Positions 1 to 7,856 of a DNA stretch of 35,189 nt are shown here, one piece after another (position 1 is the first letter of the stretch; each line of letters begins with the position of its first letter). A model generated the notes under the pieces. The model was not told the DNA's origin. It searched no databases and saw only the letters and a list, made by a program, of their open reading frames with translations. A program made the translations under genes and the position numbers. Source of the stretch: Bacteroidetes bacterium UBA3022. Lineage in GTDB: Bacteria; Bacteroidota; Bacteroidia; Chitinophagales; BACL12. The stretch is from contig DDYY01000035.1 of NCBI GenBank assembly GCA_002346225.1, forward strand, positions 1 through 35,189, in the 5' to 3' direction.

Positions 1-7
1 GGGTTAA

Positions 8-475
8 TTACGCTCTGAAATGCGCAAATGCCTTGTTGGCTTCTGCCATTTTGTGAACATCCTCTTTTTTCTTGATGGTAGAACCCTCATTATTAGACGC
101 AGCCAAAATCTCCGCAGCCAACTTCTCTGCCATTGATTTGCCGGAACGTTTCCTGCTGAAACCAATCAGCCATTTGATGGATAATGAAATTTTCCTTTCG
201 GTGCGAATCTCTGTAGGTATCTGAAAGTTGGCACCACCAATACGACGGCTCTTCACTTCCACACCCGGAGTAGCATTACTCAACGCTTTTTTCCAAATTT
301 CATAACCACTCTCACCTGTTTGCTTTTCTATGCGCTCTAATGCATCATAAAAAATGGCAAAGGCAGTGCTTTTCTTGCCCTGCCACATCAGGTTATTGAC
401 AAATTGCGTCACCAGCGGATCGTTGAATTTGGTGTCCGGGTGGATGACGTGCTTTTTCGGTTTATCCTTTCTCAT
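8..475 (-). CDS. rpsG: 30S ribosomal protein S7
   Basis: Primary 16S rRNA-binding protein that nucleates the head of the small ribosomal subunit near the decoding and exit region. The 155-residue product has the usual bacterial length. It carries the conserved S7 stretches PLVTQFVNNLMWQGKKSTA near the N-terminus, the VEVKSRRIGGANFQIPTEI segment in the middle, and the MAEKLAAEILAASNNEGSTI helix followed by KKKEDVHKMAEANKAFAHFR at the end. It lies 23 bases downstream of rpsL in the standard str-operon order. The next str gene, fusA, would be expected just left of position 1, which is inference because the window ends there. Very secure identification. Confidence 0.98.
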   Translation of the reverse strand: MRKDKPKKHVIHPDTKFNDPLVTQFVNNLMWQGKKSTAFAIFYDALERIEKQTGESGYEIWKKALSNATPGVEVKSRRIGGANFQIPTEIRTERKISLSIKWLIGFSRKRSGKSMAEKLAAEILAASNNEGSTIKKKEDVHKMAEANKAFAHFRA

Positions 476-498
476 TGATTCTTCTTTGCTATCGGTTA

Positions 499-882
499 TT
501 ACTTAGCGGCAGCTTTTGGACGCTTGGTTCCGTATTTGGAACGGCTTTGGGTCCGGTTATTCACACCCGCAGTATCTAATGCACCGCGAACGATGTGATA
601 ACGCACCCCTGGCAGATCTTTCACACGACCACCTCTGATCAGAACGATAGAGTGTTCCTGGAGGTTGTGACCTTCTCCCGGGATGTAAGCAATGATTTCT
701 GTCTGGTTGGTAAGGCGAACCTTAGCTACTTTACGAAGCGCTGAGTTCGGTTTCTTAGGAGTAGTAGTATACACCCTGGTGCAAACACCGCGGCGCTGAG
801 GACAACGGTCCAAAGCCCTTGACTTGCTGGCGTAATTTACGGTCTCCCTTCCTTTGCGTACCAATTGCTGAATTGTAGGCAT
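499..882 (-). CDS. rpsL: 30S ribosomal protein S12
   Basis: Decoding-centre protein of the small subunit, the classic streptomycin-resistance locus. The 127 residues contain PTIQQLVRKGRE at the N-terminus, the KKPNSALRKVAKVRLTNQ loop, and PGEGHNLQEHSIVLIRGGRV. Both lysines where streptomycin resistance usually arises (KKPNS and the following GRVKDLPG loop) appear wild type. It is the first gene of the str operon here; its start at 882 is fixed by the conserved PTIQQLVR N-terminus. A promoter lies about 200 bases upstream, leaving a long 5' leader (about 190 nt) that contains a strong predicted hairpin, so leader-mediated control is plausible. Confidence 0.98.
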   Translation of the reverse strand: MPTIQQLVRKGRETVNYASKSRALDRCPQRRGVCTRVYTTTPKKPNSALRKVAKVRLTNQTEIIAYIPGEGHNLQEHSIVLIRGGRVKDLPGVRYHIVRGALDTAGVNNRTQSRSKYGTKRPKAAAK

Positions 883-955
883 ATCTGGTCTTTACTTAAT
901 ACTTTACATTCTGTTGGAGGCTGCTGTGAATCGAGGGAGAGAGTGCCGAAGAGAG

Positions 956-1024
956 ATCCACAATACAAAGGTGCGCATAGCCTACCCGGCTTTCCGGGTG
1001 TCATGCAGGTCTAGTATTGTGAAC
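956..1024 (-). promoter_or_regulatory. Structured 5' leader of rpsL mRNA
   Basis: Read on the minus strand, the leader folds into a long extended hairpin. The outer stem pairs 1014-1024 with 956-966 (11 bp with two G-U pairs; the inner eight, CACAATAC with GTATTGTG, are perfect). An inner four-base helix pairs 1003-1006 with 975-978 (GCAT/ATGC). The tip is a perfect six-base hairpin, ACCCGG-AAAG-CCGGGT, at 984-999. The element lies 73 bases upstream of the rpsL start, and a pyrimidine-rich stretch follows it. I do not recognise it as a named RNA family. Autoregulation by a ribosomal protein is inference. Confidence 0.5.
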
Positions 1025-1076
1025 ATTATCGGGGTCCACGCCCTTAATTTACCTGCCGCCTGTTAAAAACGGACTG

Positions 1077-1107
1077 CAAAGGTAATCAAGGATTTGATAT
1101 CCACAAA
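1077..1107 (-). promoter_or_regulatory. rpsL-rpsG promoter (Bacteroidota type)
   Basis: On the minus strand TTTG (1104-1107), a 19-base spacer, then TACCTTTG (1077-1084) followed by CAG. This is an exact match to the Bacteroidota primary sigma consensus TTG-N19-TAnnTTTG. Transcription should start near 1070, giving a leader of roughly 190 nt before rpsL. Confidence 0.72.
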
Positions 1108-1217
1108 GGAGTGCACATAAATTTTTTACCTAATTACGCCTTTGCGCCGGCCGTTATCTCTGACGGTCTCAAATATCCCCCGAAATAGCTCCTGAGCTTC
1201 GCTGGAAATAGATTTCC

Positions 1218-1225
1218 TATCTTTG
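1218..1225 (+). promoter_or_regulatory. -7 element for the pepP operon
   Basis: TATCTTTG matches TAnnTTTG exactly and predicts a start near 1231, about 28 bases before the pepP ATG. No good TTG -33 element is seen; the nearest is TTCG at 1198-1201 with a short 16-base spacer. Confidence 0.45.
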
Positions 1226-1259
1226 AAGCACGACTTTTTAACCGTATTATACCTATATT

Positions 1260-2555
1260 ATGAAATACCTCCCTATACCTTCTGCCTTATTTGTCCGCAA
1301 CAGGCATGAGTTTGCCAAGCAATTGAAGCCCAGATCCATGGCCATTTTTCATAGCAATGACGAAATGCCCTCGAATGCCGACCAATTCCACCCCTTTCAA
1401 CAAAACAGCGATTTGCTCTATCTGAGTGGCATCGATCAGGAGGAAACCATCCTGTTAATATATCCCGATTGCCCCAATCCCAAGTACCGGGAAGCGCTTT
1501 TCCTGAAAAAAACCAATGAGCATATCGCCATTTGGGAAGGCCACAAATACACGGAATCAGAAGCTAGAGAGGCCAGCGGCATACCCACTATCCACTGGAA
1601 GGAAGATTTTGACGGCATTTTCAATATGCTGATGCATCATGCGGAAAACCTTTACCTCAACAGCAATGAAAACGACAGGGCCAGTATCACTGTAGAAACC
1701 CGTGAAATGCGTTTTGCCCGCAAAATACGGAAGTCCTACCCCATGCACAACATGGAAAGATCGGCACCCATCATGGCCCGACTACGCGTCAGCAAGACCC
1801 GTTGGGAACGTGAATTAATGGGAATTGCCTGCGATATCACCAAAAAAGCCTACCTGAGAGTGCTGCAGAACATTCGGCCGGGTATGATGGAATTTGAAGT
1901 GGAAGCGGATATCACCCACGAATTCCTGCGCAACAGAGCCAGCGGTCACGCCTACAGCCCCATCATTGCGAGCGGAGCCAACGCCTGCGTACTCCACTAT
2001 GTAGATAACAACCAGGAATGTAAGGACGGCGACCTGATACTTATGGACTTTGGAGCACGATATGGCAACTATTGCGCCGATTTGACACGCACCATTCCGG
2101 TGAATGGCCGGTTTACGGACCGTCAGAAGGAGGTGTACAACGCCTGCCTGAACGTTCAGAAAGAAGCCTTGGGTATGATTCAGGCAGGTATGATACTGAA
2201 AGAGTACAATGCTGAAGTGGGCAAGGTTATGGAGAGTGAATTGAAGCGTATTAAATTGATTTCGGAGACAGATATACGGCAGCAGGACCCCGAATGGCCG
2301 GCCTATAAAAAGTATTTCATGCATGGTACAGGACATTTCCTGGGGCTCGATGTACATGATATCGGCAACCACTACGAACCTGTTCCTGTGGGTGCTGCCA
2401 TGACCTGCGAACCCGGCATTTACATCAGAGAGGAGGGCATTGGTATCAGGATTGAAAACGATGTGGTCATTACAGATCAGGGACTTTTTGATTTTATGGC
2501 CGATTTCCCCCGCGAAGTGTCCGATATTGAAGATGCTATGAACAGTAAGTCCTGA
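1260..2555 (+). CDS. pepP: Xaa-Pro aminopeptidase (aminopeptidase P, M24B)
   Basis: Cytoplasmic dinuclear-metal peptidase that removes an N-terminal residue preceding proline. The first ~130 residues form the AMP_N domain (QFHPFQQNSDLLYLSGIDQE), and the rest is a pita-bread M24 domain. All five metal ligands are visible: Asp263 (LMDFGARYG), Asp274 (CADLTRT), His359 (HGTGHFLGLDVHD), Glu384 (TCEPGIYI) and Glu399 (RIENDVV). The length of 431 residues is normal for the E. coli PepP-like group. It is first in an operon with pssA, 10 bases downstream. The context with phospholipid and purine genes does not suggest a specific substrate. It could equally be named M24 family Xaa-Pro peptidase. Confidence 0.93.
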   Translation: MKYLPIPSALFVRNRHEFAKQLKPRSMAIFHSNDEMPSNADQFHPFQQNSDLLYLSGIDQEETILLIYPDCPNPKYREALFLKKTNEHIAIWEGHKYTESEAREASGIPTIHWKEDFDGIFNMLMHHAENLYLNSNENDRASITVETREMRFARKIRKSYPMHNMERSAPIMARLRVSKTRWERELMGIACDITKKAYLRVLQNIRPGMMEFEVEADITHEFLRNRASGHAYSPIIASGANACVLHYVDNNQECKDGDLILMDFGARYGNYCADLTRTIPVNGRFTDRQKEVYNACLNVQKEALGMIQAGMILKEYNAEVGKVMESELKRIKLISETDIRQQDPEWPAYKKYFMHGTGHFLGLDVHDIGNHYEPVPVGAAMTCEPGIYIREEGIGIRIENDVVITDQGLFDFMADFPREVSDIEDAMNSKS

Positions 2556-2565
2556 CCATCCGCCG

Positions 2566-3351
2566 ATGAAACTCCTGCGCAACCTGCCTAACCTGCTTAC
2601 CCTGCTGAATTTACTGCTGGGTTGCTGGGCTATAGTCTACATCTATTACGATCACCTGCTGATTATGGATGCCCAGCGAAATGTCTATGTAGACATGGGC
2701 AGGATGCAAACGGCAGCGCTTTTCGTCATGGTAGCGGCTGTCATCGACTTTTTGGACGGATTCGTAGCACGATTGCTGCGCGCCCAAAGCGCCATCGGTC
2801 AACAACTGGACTCCCTTGCGGACATGGTTACTTTCGGCCTGGTTCCGGGATTGATCATGTACCAGTTGATTGCCCGATCCTACTACGTTTCAGCAGAAGC
2901 TTTCGATTATCCCATTTTGTATTATTCAGCCGGCTTTTTTCTGACATTATGTGCTGCCTGGCGACTCGCGAGATTTAATACAGAGCAGGCATCCACCACC
3001 TTTAAGGGGCTGCCAACTCCGGCGATGGCCATTTTTGTGATAGCGCTGCCGCTTATCATTCAAAACGACGAATGGGGCGCTGCTGCATGGCTATCTGGAA
3101 AATGGGTGCTGATGGGAATTGCCTTTGCATTGGGCTGGCTCATGACCAGCAGGATTCCCATGATCAGTCTGAAACTTCATGGATTCAGCTATAGCGCCAA
3201 CAAATGGTCCTATCTGCTTATCGGCATATCGGTCCTGACATTCATAATTGCTGTTTCATTGTTCCAACTTACCTTTGCAGCCATACCATTGGTTATATTG
3301 GTATACATTATCCTTTCCATCATCAAAAACCTCATAGAAAATGGCATTTAG
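2566..3351 (+). CDS. pssA: CDP-diacylglycerol-serine O-phosphatidyltransferase
   Basis: Inner-membrane CDP-alcohol phosphatidyltransferase making phosphatidylserine, precursor of phosphatidylethanolamine. The full family signature DG-x2-AR-x8-G-x3-D-x3-D is present at residues 64-86 (Asp64, Gly65, Ala68, Arg69, Gly78, Asp82, Asp86). The product has 261 residues with about seven hydrophobic helices, beginning with NLPNLLTLLNLLLGCWAIVY and ending in a long C-terminal membrane helix. This is the integral-membrane type II enzyme rather than the peripheral E. coli form. It overlaps purS by 11 bases. The serine specificity follows from similarity of the N-terminal NLPNLLTLLNL segment to bacterial PssA; phosphatidylglycerophosphate synthase is the alternative but looks less likely. 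Confidence 0.88.
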   Translation: MKLLRNLPNLLTLLNLLLGCWAIVYIYYDHLLIMDAQRNVYVDMGRMQTAALFVMVAAVIDFLDGFVARLLRAQSAIGQQLDSLADMVTFGLVPGLIMYQLIARSYYVSAEAFDYPILYYSAGFFLTLCAAWRLARFNTEQASTTFKGLPTPAMAIFVIALPLIIQNDEWGAAAWLSGKWVLMGIAFALGWLMTSRIPMISLKLHGFSYSANKWSYLLIGISVLTFIIAVSLFQLTFAAIPLVILVYIILSIIKNLIENGI

Positions 3352-3592
3352 AGCCGAAATCAATATCATGCCGCTGAAAGAACTGCTGGATCCCAAGGGA
3401 AAAGCAGTGGCGAATAACATGAAAAGTCTGAATCTGGGATCTATCAAAGATGTTCGCATAGGCAAGCACATTCATCTGGAAATTCAGGCTGCCACTAATG
3501 AAGAAGCGCGCGAACTGACAGATGCTGCCTGCAAAAAACTGCTGGCCAATCCGATTATGGAATCCTATTCTTTCGAGGTGTTTGAGATTTGA
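3341..3592 (+). CDS. purS: Phosphoribosylformylglycinamidine synthase subunit PurS
   Basis: Small subunit of the three-part FGAM synthase (PurS-PurQ-small PurL) of de novo purine synthesis, where it joins the glutaminase and synthetase subunits. The 83 residues match the family in size and pattern: FRAEINIMPLKELLDPKGKA, then LNLGSIKDVRIGKHIHLEI, then ARELTDAACKKLLANPIMES and a final SFEVFEI strand. It begins 11 bases inside pssA and ends one base beyond the start of rsmI, so translation of all three is probably coupled. No purQ or purL is nearby; they would have to be elsewhere in the genome. Confidence 0.88.
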   Translation: MAFRAEINIMPLKELLDPKGKAVANNMKSLNLGSIKDVRIGKHIHLEIQAATNEEARELTDAACKKLLANPIMESYSFEVFEI

Positions 3593-4293
3593 GCAAACTC
3601 TTCATTGTTCCTACTCCCATCGGCAATTTAGCCGATATTACCTTTCGGGCTATCGAGGTTCTAAAGTCGGTTGATATTATACTGGCAGAAGATACACGAA
3701 CCTCCGGTAAGCTGTTGAAAGCTTATGATATTACCACCCGCATGAGGGCTTTCCATGCTTTCAACGAACACCAGCAAGTGCAACATATAGTAGCAGAAAT
3801 CGCTGCAGGGAAAACCATGGCCCTCATTACCGATGCAGGAACTCCTGCGATTTCCGATCCCGGATTTCTCTTAACCCGCGCCTGCATATCAGCAGGAGTA
3901 GCCATTGAAACATTACCCGGAGCTACGGCATTTGTGCCTGCCCTGGTCAATTCAGGGCTTCCTGTGCAGGAGTTTACCTATATCGGTTTTCTACCGGTCA
4001 AAAAAGGACGCGCTACGCGCTTACAACAGTTGGTACATGAACCCCGCACTATCGTTTTATACGAATCGCCCCACAGGATCATAAAAACCCTGCAGCAACT
4101 CCATCTGCATCTGGGTGACAGATTGTGTTCTGTGTCGCGCGAGATTTCTAAAAAATTTGAAGAGACCAAACGTGGCACCCTTAGCGAGCTGATTGTCTGG
4201 TTTCAGGAACATCCTCCCAAAGGAGAATTTGTTATGGTGGTGGCTGCAGCTGACTATAAGCACGGACAAGACGATAAAGACATCGAAGCGTAA
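3589..4293 (+). CDS. rsmI: 16S rRNA (cytidine(1402)-2'-O)-methyltransferase
   Basis: SAM-dependent tetrapyrrole-methylase-fold enzyme that 2'-O-methylates C1402 in the ribosomal P site. Motifs in order: LFIVPTPIGNLADITFRA (residues 3-20), ILAEDTRTSGKLL, LITDAGTPAISDPG, LPGATAFVPALVNSGLP, FIGFLPVKKGRA-like segment, and IVLYESPHRI. The length is 234 residues, shorter than the E. coli protein (286) because the C-terminal extension is missing, as I expect in this phylum. The start is TTG at 3589-3591, interlocked with the purS stop (TTGA). No ATG lies upstream of the conserved IVPTPIGNL block, so the TTG start is well supported. The gene converges with the flavoprotein gene with four bases between them. 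Confidence 0.92.
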   Translation: MSKLFIVPTPIGNLADITFRAIEVLKSVDIILAEDTRTSGKLLKAYDITTRMRAFHAFNEHQQVQHIVAEIAAGKTMALITDAGTPAISDPGFLLTRACISAGVAIETLPGATAFVPALVNSGLPVQEFTYIGFLPVKKGRATRLQQLVHEPRTIVLYESPHRIIKTLQQLHLHLGDRLCSVSREISKKFEETKRGTLSELIVWFQEHPPKGEFVMVVAAADYKHGQDDKDIEA

Positions 4294-4297
4294 AGGT

Positions 4298-5716
4298 CTA
4301 ATCAATTATTTTCCCCGGATTAAGGATACCGGTGGGGTCAAAGACTTTTTTGATTTTTCGGAAAAGGTCTAACTGTATCTCGTTAAAGGCAATATCCATA
4401 TATCCTTTCTGCACCAGGCCAATACCATGTTCGGCAGAAATTGTTCCTCCCAATCGGACGACCTCCTGAAAAAGTTCTCTGATGGCCACCGGCAAGTGCT
4501 CGTTCCAAGCCTCTTCAGAAAGTGTACCCTTCACAATATTCACATGCAAATTGCCATCGCCCGCATGTCCGTAGCAATAGCTTTCAAACCCAAACCTGCT
4601 GCCAATTTCCTTTACTTTTTTCAAAAGATTTGGTAGGGAAGCCCTTGGTACCACCGTATCTTCTTCCTTATAGGCAGAGTAGCGCTTAACAGCCTCCCCT
4701 GCTTTGCGGCGAATACTCCATAGCGTCGCTTTCTCAGCAGCACTTTCTGCCATCATGATTTCTCCGGCACCAAATGTCTCTACCAACGCAGCGATGGTGG
4801 TACAGTCCTCCATCAACAGCGTTTCATTATTGCCATCCACTTCCACAAAAAGAAAAGCCTCTGCTTCCGGGTCGTATTGAATACGCAAATCCTCTTCGTA
4901 CCGGAGCACCAGATCAAATGCCGACTTTTCCATGAACTCCATAGCGCTGGGGATAATTCCGGCTCTGAATACGGCACTTACGGCAGCGCAGGCATTTACC
5001 GCATTCGAAAAAGGAATCAGCAGCAACTTATCCATGGCGGGAAGAGGCAATAATCGCAGCACTATTTTGGTAACCACTCCCAGTGTACCTTCACTTCCCA
5101 CTATTAGTTGCGTGAGGTTATACCCTGTGGCATTTTTCAATACATTGGCACCTGTCCATATGATAGAACCATCTGCCATTACCACTTCCAGGTTGAGTAC
5201 ATAATCCTTTACTACGCCGTATTTTACTGCCTTGGGACCACCAGAGTTTTCCGCTACATTTCCTCCAATAAAGCAGGAACCCTTACTGGCAGGGTCAGGT
5301 GGATAGAACAATCCTTTTTCAGCCAGTGTATCCTGCAAGGTCTGTGTTATGACCCCGGGCTCTACAGTTACCTGCAGATTGCGCTCATCTATTTCAATGA
5401 TAGAGTTAAACCGTTCCATACTCAGGGCGATTCCACCACAGACCGGCAATGCGCCGCCGCTCAGGCCCGTCCGCGCTCCCATAGGTGTTACAGGTATATG
5501 AGCCTTCTGCGCCAGTACGAGAATAGCAGCGACCTCTTCCGCCATCCGGGGCTTTACTACTGCAGCAGGATAGTAGACCAAATCTTCCGTTTCATCATGG
5601 CTGTAAGCGTGCAGGTCGTCCTTTTCCTGCATGACATAAGCAGTTCCGATAATGTTTTGAAGCTGAATAATATGCTCTTGCTGGAGTTGATTGAAAGTGT
5701 TGATCCCGTTATTCAT
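4298..5716 (-). CDS. FAD-binding oxidase, GlcD/D-lactate dehydrogenase type
   Basis: Flavoprotein of the VAO/PCMH family that oxidises a D-2-hydroxy acid such as glycolate or D-lactate. The N-terminal FAD domain shows PMGARTGLSGGALPVCGG, LFYPPDPASKGSCFIGGNVA and ENSGGPKAVKYGVVKDYVLN. The C-terminal catalytic cap has YCYGHAGDGNLHVNI and GTISAEHGIGLVQKGYM, with histidines expected at the active site, then DPTGILNPGKI at the end. The length of 472 residues equals that of GlcD-type single subunits. It stands alone: no GlcE/GlcF or iron-sulfur partner is adjacent. The substrate cannot be fixed from sequence alone, hence no gene symbol. Confidence 0.87.
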   Translation of the reverse strand: MNNGINTFNQLQQEHIIQLQNIIGTAYVMQEKDDLHAYSHDETEDLVYYPAAVVKPRMAEEVAAILVLAQKAHIPVTPMGARTGLSGGALPVCGGIALSMERFNSIIEIDERNLQVTVEPGVITQTLQDTLAEKGLFYPPDPASKGSCFIGGNVAENSGGPKAVKYGVVKDYVLNLEVVMADGSIIWTGANVLKNATGYNLTQLIVGSEGTLGVVTKIVLRLLPLPAMDKLLLIPFSNAVNACAAVSAVFRAGIIPSAMEFMEKSAFDLVLRYEEDLRIQYDPEAEAFLFVEVDGNNETLLMEDCTTIAALVETFGAGEIMMAESAAEKATLWSIRRKAGEAVKRYSAYKEEDTVVPRASLPNLLKKVKEIGSRFGFESYCYGHAGDGNLHVNIVKGTLSEEAWNEHLPVAIRELFQEVVRLGGTISAEHGIGLVQKGYMDIAFNEIQLDLFRKIKKVFDPTGILNPGKIID

Positions 5717-5760
5717 GACACAGTGATGGCAAAGTAAAGCAATAAGCCAGCGAAATTTAA

Positions 5761-5768
5761 TATTTTTG
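5761..5768 (+). promoter_or_regulatory. -7 element for the Omp28-like gene
   Basis: TATTTTTG matches TAnnTTTG and predicts a start near 5774 and a leader of about 33 bases. No clear TTG is found 17-23 bases upstream, so this is a half-supported promoter. Confidence 0.4.
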
Positions 5769-5807
5769 TAGAGACATCTATTACTTCAGATAAACAATTA
5801 TTTATTA

Positions 5808-7850
5808 ATGAAAAAGCTATACATTCTATTGTTCGCTGTAGCGATATTGGTATTTTCCGCCATAGAGGTACAGGCACAAGCCAAGAAATATCCATTGTTC
5901 GAGCATTTTACCCAGGCCTCTTGTGGTCCTTGTGCGACACTGAATCCATTTTTTCAGGCTGTGTACGAAAACAATGTCACGAATACTCATCATGTGGCAT
6001 ACCACACTTACTGGCCCGGAACGGATCCTATGTACGACTATAATCCTTCAGATATAGATCCAATAATCAGTTACTATAGCGTATCCGGAGTGCCAACAAT
6101 GGTAATGGATGGAGATGTTATTGGCAGTCCATCAGCCGTTTCGCAGGGATTAATTGATGATGCAGCCGCACCAGGTAGCCCCATACGGATTATTGTTACT
6201 GAATCTACTGTTGGAAGCACCAGAAACGTCAACGTTGAGGTACAAACCGTAGGCACAGTTCCCGCAGGAAGTTATCGCCTGAAAGCGGCCGTAGTTGAGC
6301 GACTGATTGAGTATGGTTCTCCTCCGGGTTCCAACGGTGAGACTGAGTTTCCGAATGTCTTTCGTCAGGTACTCACAGCTACTACAGCAGGAGACGTGAT
6401 TACGCTGGCAGCAATTGGCGAATCAGTGAGCTTCGATTATAGCTATGACTTAGATGATGTTTGGGTAGAAGATGAAATTTATGTTTTAGCGTGGGTGCAA
6501 CAAACTGTTACTAAAGAAATCCTCAACTCAGGAGCTACAGGTGACCCGAAACTGGAATATGTAAATACTTCTGAAAACATCTTTACCAATGCAGGCGGGA
6601 CCTTTAACTCCAGCGTAATGAATGTGGGCGATGCCGGTGAGTCATTTACCATTTCGTTTGTAGCCAATCAACCGGCAGACTGGACTGCATCTTATAGCTA
6701 TGCAGGTAATACCTATACCGGTGATCACACTGCAACATTGTCCGGTGGCGGCGTGGAAGAGATAACACTTTCCGTCTCCACAGGCACAAGCGTGGGTGTT
6801 GGCGAATATATCATCACCATCAGCTCCGATGATCCTAATGTCAACCCTATGGTTGCCCGTTATTACACCATCTCAGGTGTTACCGATTTAATTGTAAACA
6901 ATGTGGAGCCATGGGGCGATGGCTCGGCTTATGATACTTATGATTTTGAGCCGCTTTATGTTTCCGGTCTGGAACATGCCGGCAATACCACCTTTGGTGT
7001 TTGCGGTGACAATGTATTTGCTGCAGGTATGAAAGGCGATGCATTGGCTGATGTGAAGAACATCTATTTCAATGTGGCATGGACCTTCCCCGCGCTTACC
7101 AAAGACGATTTGCGCAATTACATCAAAGACTTCCTGGATGCAGGCGGCAACCTGTTCATTTCCGGTCAGGATATTGGATGGGAAGTAGATTACTTTCGTG
7201 ACAATGGCCTTCCTGCGGCGAATACTTTCTTTGAAAACTATTTGCACGCTGAATTCGTAAACGATGCAGCTACAGGAGCATCCACATTCACAGCTGTTAC
7301 TGACGACGCCTGGTTTGGAACAGTTGCCACATCAGACATCAGCAAGCCTTACGGAACAACCTATTATTATCCTGATCAGGTAGATGTGATAGATGCCGAT
7401 GGATTTGCCATCTTCACTTACAACGACTCTCCTACCAAAATTGGAGGTGTTCGTTCTGAAACCGACACCTATAAGACAGTGTTTCTTGGAATTGGAATTG
7501 AAATGATTGAGGATGATGCTATTCGCGATGAAGTAGTAAAACTCAGTCACGACTATTTCTACGGCTCGCTGAATGGCATTGATTTTGATAATGCTATGCA
7601 GGCACTGTTAGGTAATATGGCTCCGAACCCTGCCAGCTATACCACCCAGTTGCAATTGAGTAATATGGTGACTTCCGGTATGTTGGTTATCACTGATATG
7701 AATGGCAGAATTGTGAAGCAATTACCTGTAGCTGCCGGGACAGAAAATATGACAATTGATATTTCAGATATGGAATCCGGTGCTTATTTGTATCAAATAA
7801 ATGACGGCGTGCAATACAGCGCAGTCAAGAAATTTAATGTTGTAAAATAA
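5808..7850 (+). CDS. Omp28-like thioredoxin-fold secreted protein, T9SS type A cargo
   Basis: Predicted extracellular or cell-surface protein of 680 residues. It has a Sec signal peptide (residues 1-24, ending EVQAQ) and then an Omp28/thioredoxin-like domain with a CGPC motif at residues 39-42 and a SGVPTMVMDG cis-proline-like loop. An Ig-like region follows at about 250-360 (MNVGDAGESF, then NQPADW), then a class I amidotransferase-like alpha/beta segment at about 360-590 (NLFISGQDIGWEVDYF). The last ~75 residues are a T9SS type A sorting domain (MAPNPASYTTQLQL, then VVITDMNGRIV-like strand, ending YSAVKKFNVVK). It is followed after six bases by a second T9SS protein. Thiol-disulfide activity is inferred from CGPC only; the amidotransferase-like call is tentative. 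Confidence 0.82.
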   Translation: MKKLYILLFAVAILVFSAIEVQAQAKKYPLFEHFTQASCGPCATLNPFFQAVYENNVTNTHHVAYHTYWPGTDPMYDYNPSDIDPIISYYSVSGVPTMVMDGDVIGSPSAVSQGLIDDAAAPGSPIRIIVTESTVGSTRNVNVEVQTVGTVPAGSYRLKAAVVERLIEYGSPPGSNGETEFPNVFRQVLTATTAGDVITLAAIGESVSFDYSYDLDDVWVEDEIYVLAWVQQTVTKEILNSGATGDPKLEYVNTSENIFTNAGGTFNSSVMNVGDAGESFTISFVANQPADWTASYSYAGNTYTGDHTATLSGGGVEEITLSVSTGTSVGVGEYIITISSDDPNVNPMVARYYTISGVTDLIVNNVEPWGDGSAYDTYDFEPLYVSGLEHAGNTTFGVCGDNVFAAGMKGDALADVKNIYFNVAWTFPALTKDDLRNYIKDFLDAGGNLFISGQDIGWEVDYFRDNGLPAANTFFENYLHAEFVNDAATGASTFTAVTDDAWFGTVATSDISKPYGTTYYYPDQVDVIDADGFAIFTYNDSPTKIGGVRSETDTYKTVFLGIGIEMIEDDAIRDEVVKLSHDYFYGSLNGIDFDNAMQALLGNMAPNPASYTTQLQLSNMVTSGMLVITDMNGRIVKQLPVAAGTENMTIDISDMESGAYLYQINDGVQYSAVKKFNVVK

Positions 7851-7856
7851 ATAGAA

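Noticed and set aside
1815..2582. A 255-codon open frame antisense to pepP
   Set aside because: The plus-strand frame has all five metal ligands of aminopeptidase P; the antisense product has no recognisable domain, and long antisense frames are a common by-product of codon bias.
5108..5737. A 209-codon open frame antisense to the GlcD-type gene
   Set aside because: It is opposite the FAD-binding domain, which is clearly coding on the minus strand.
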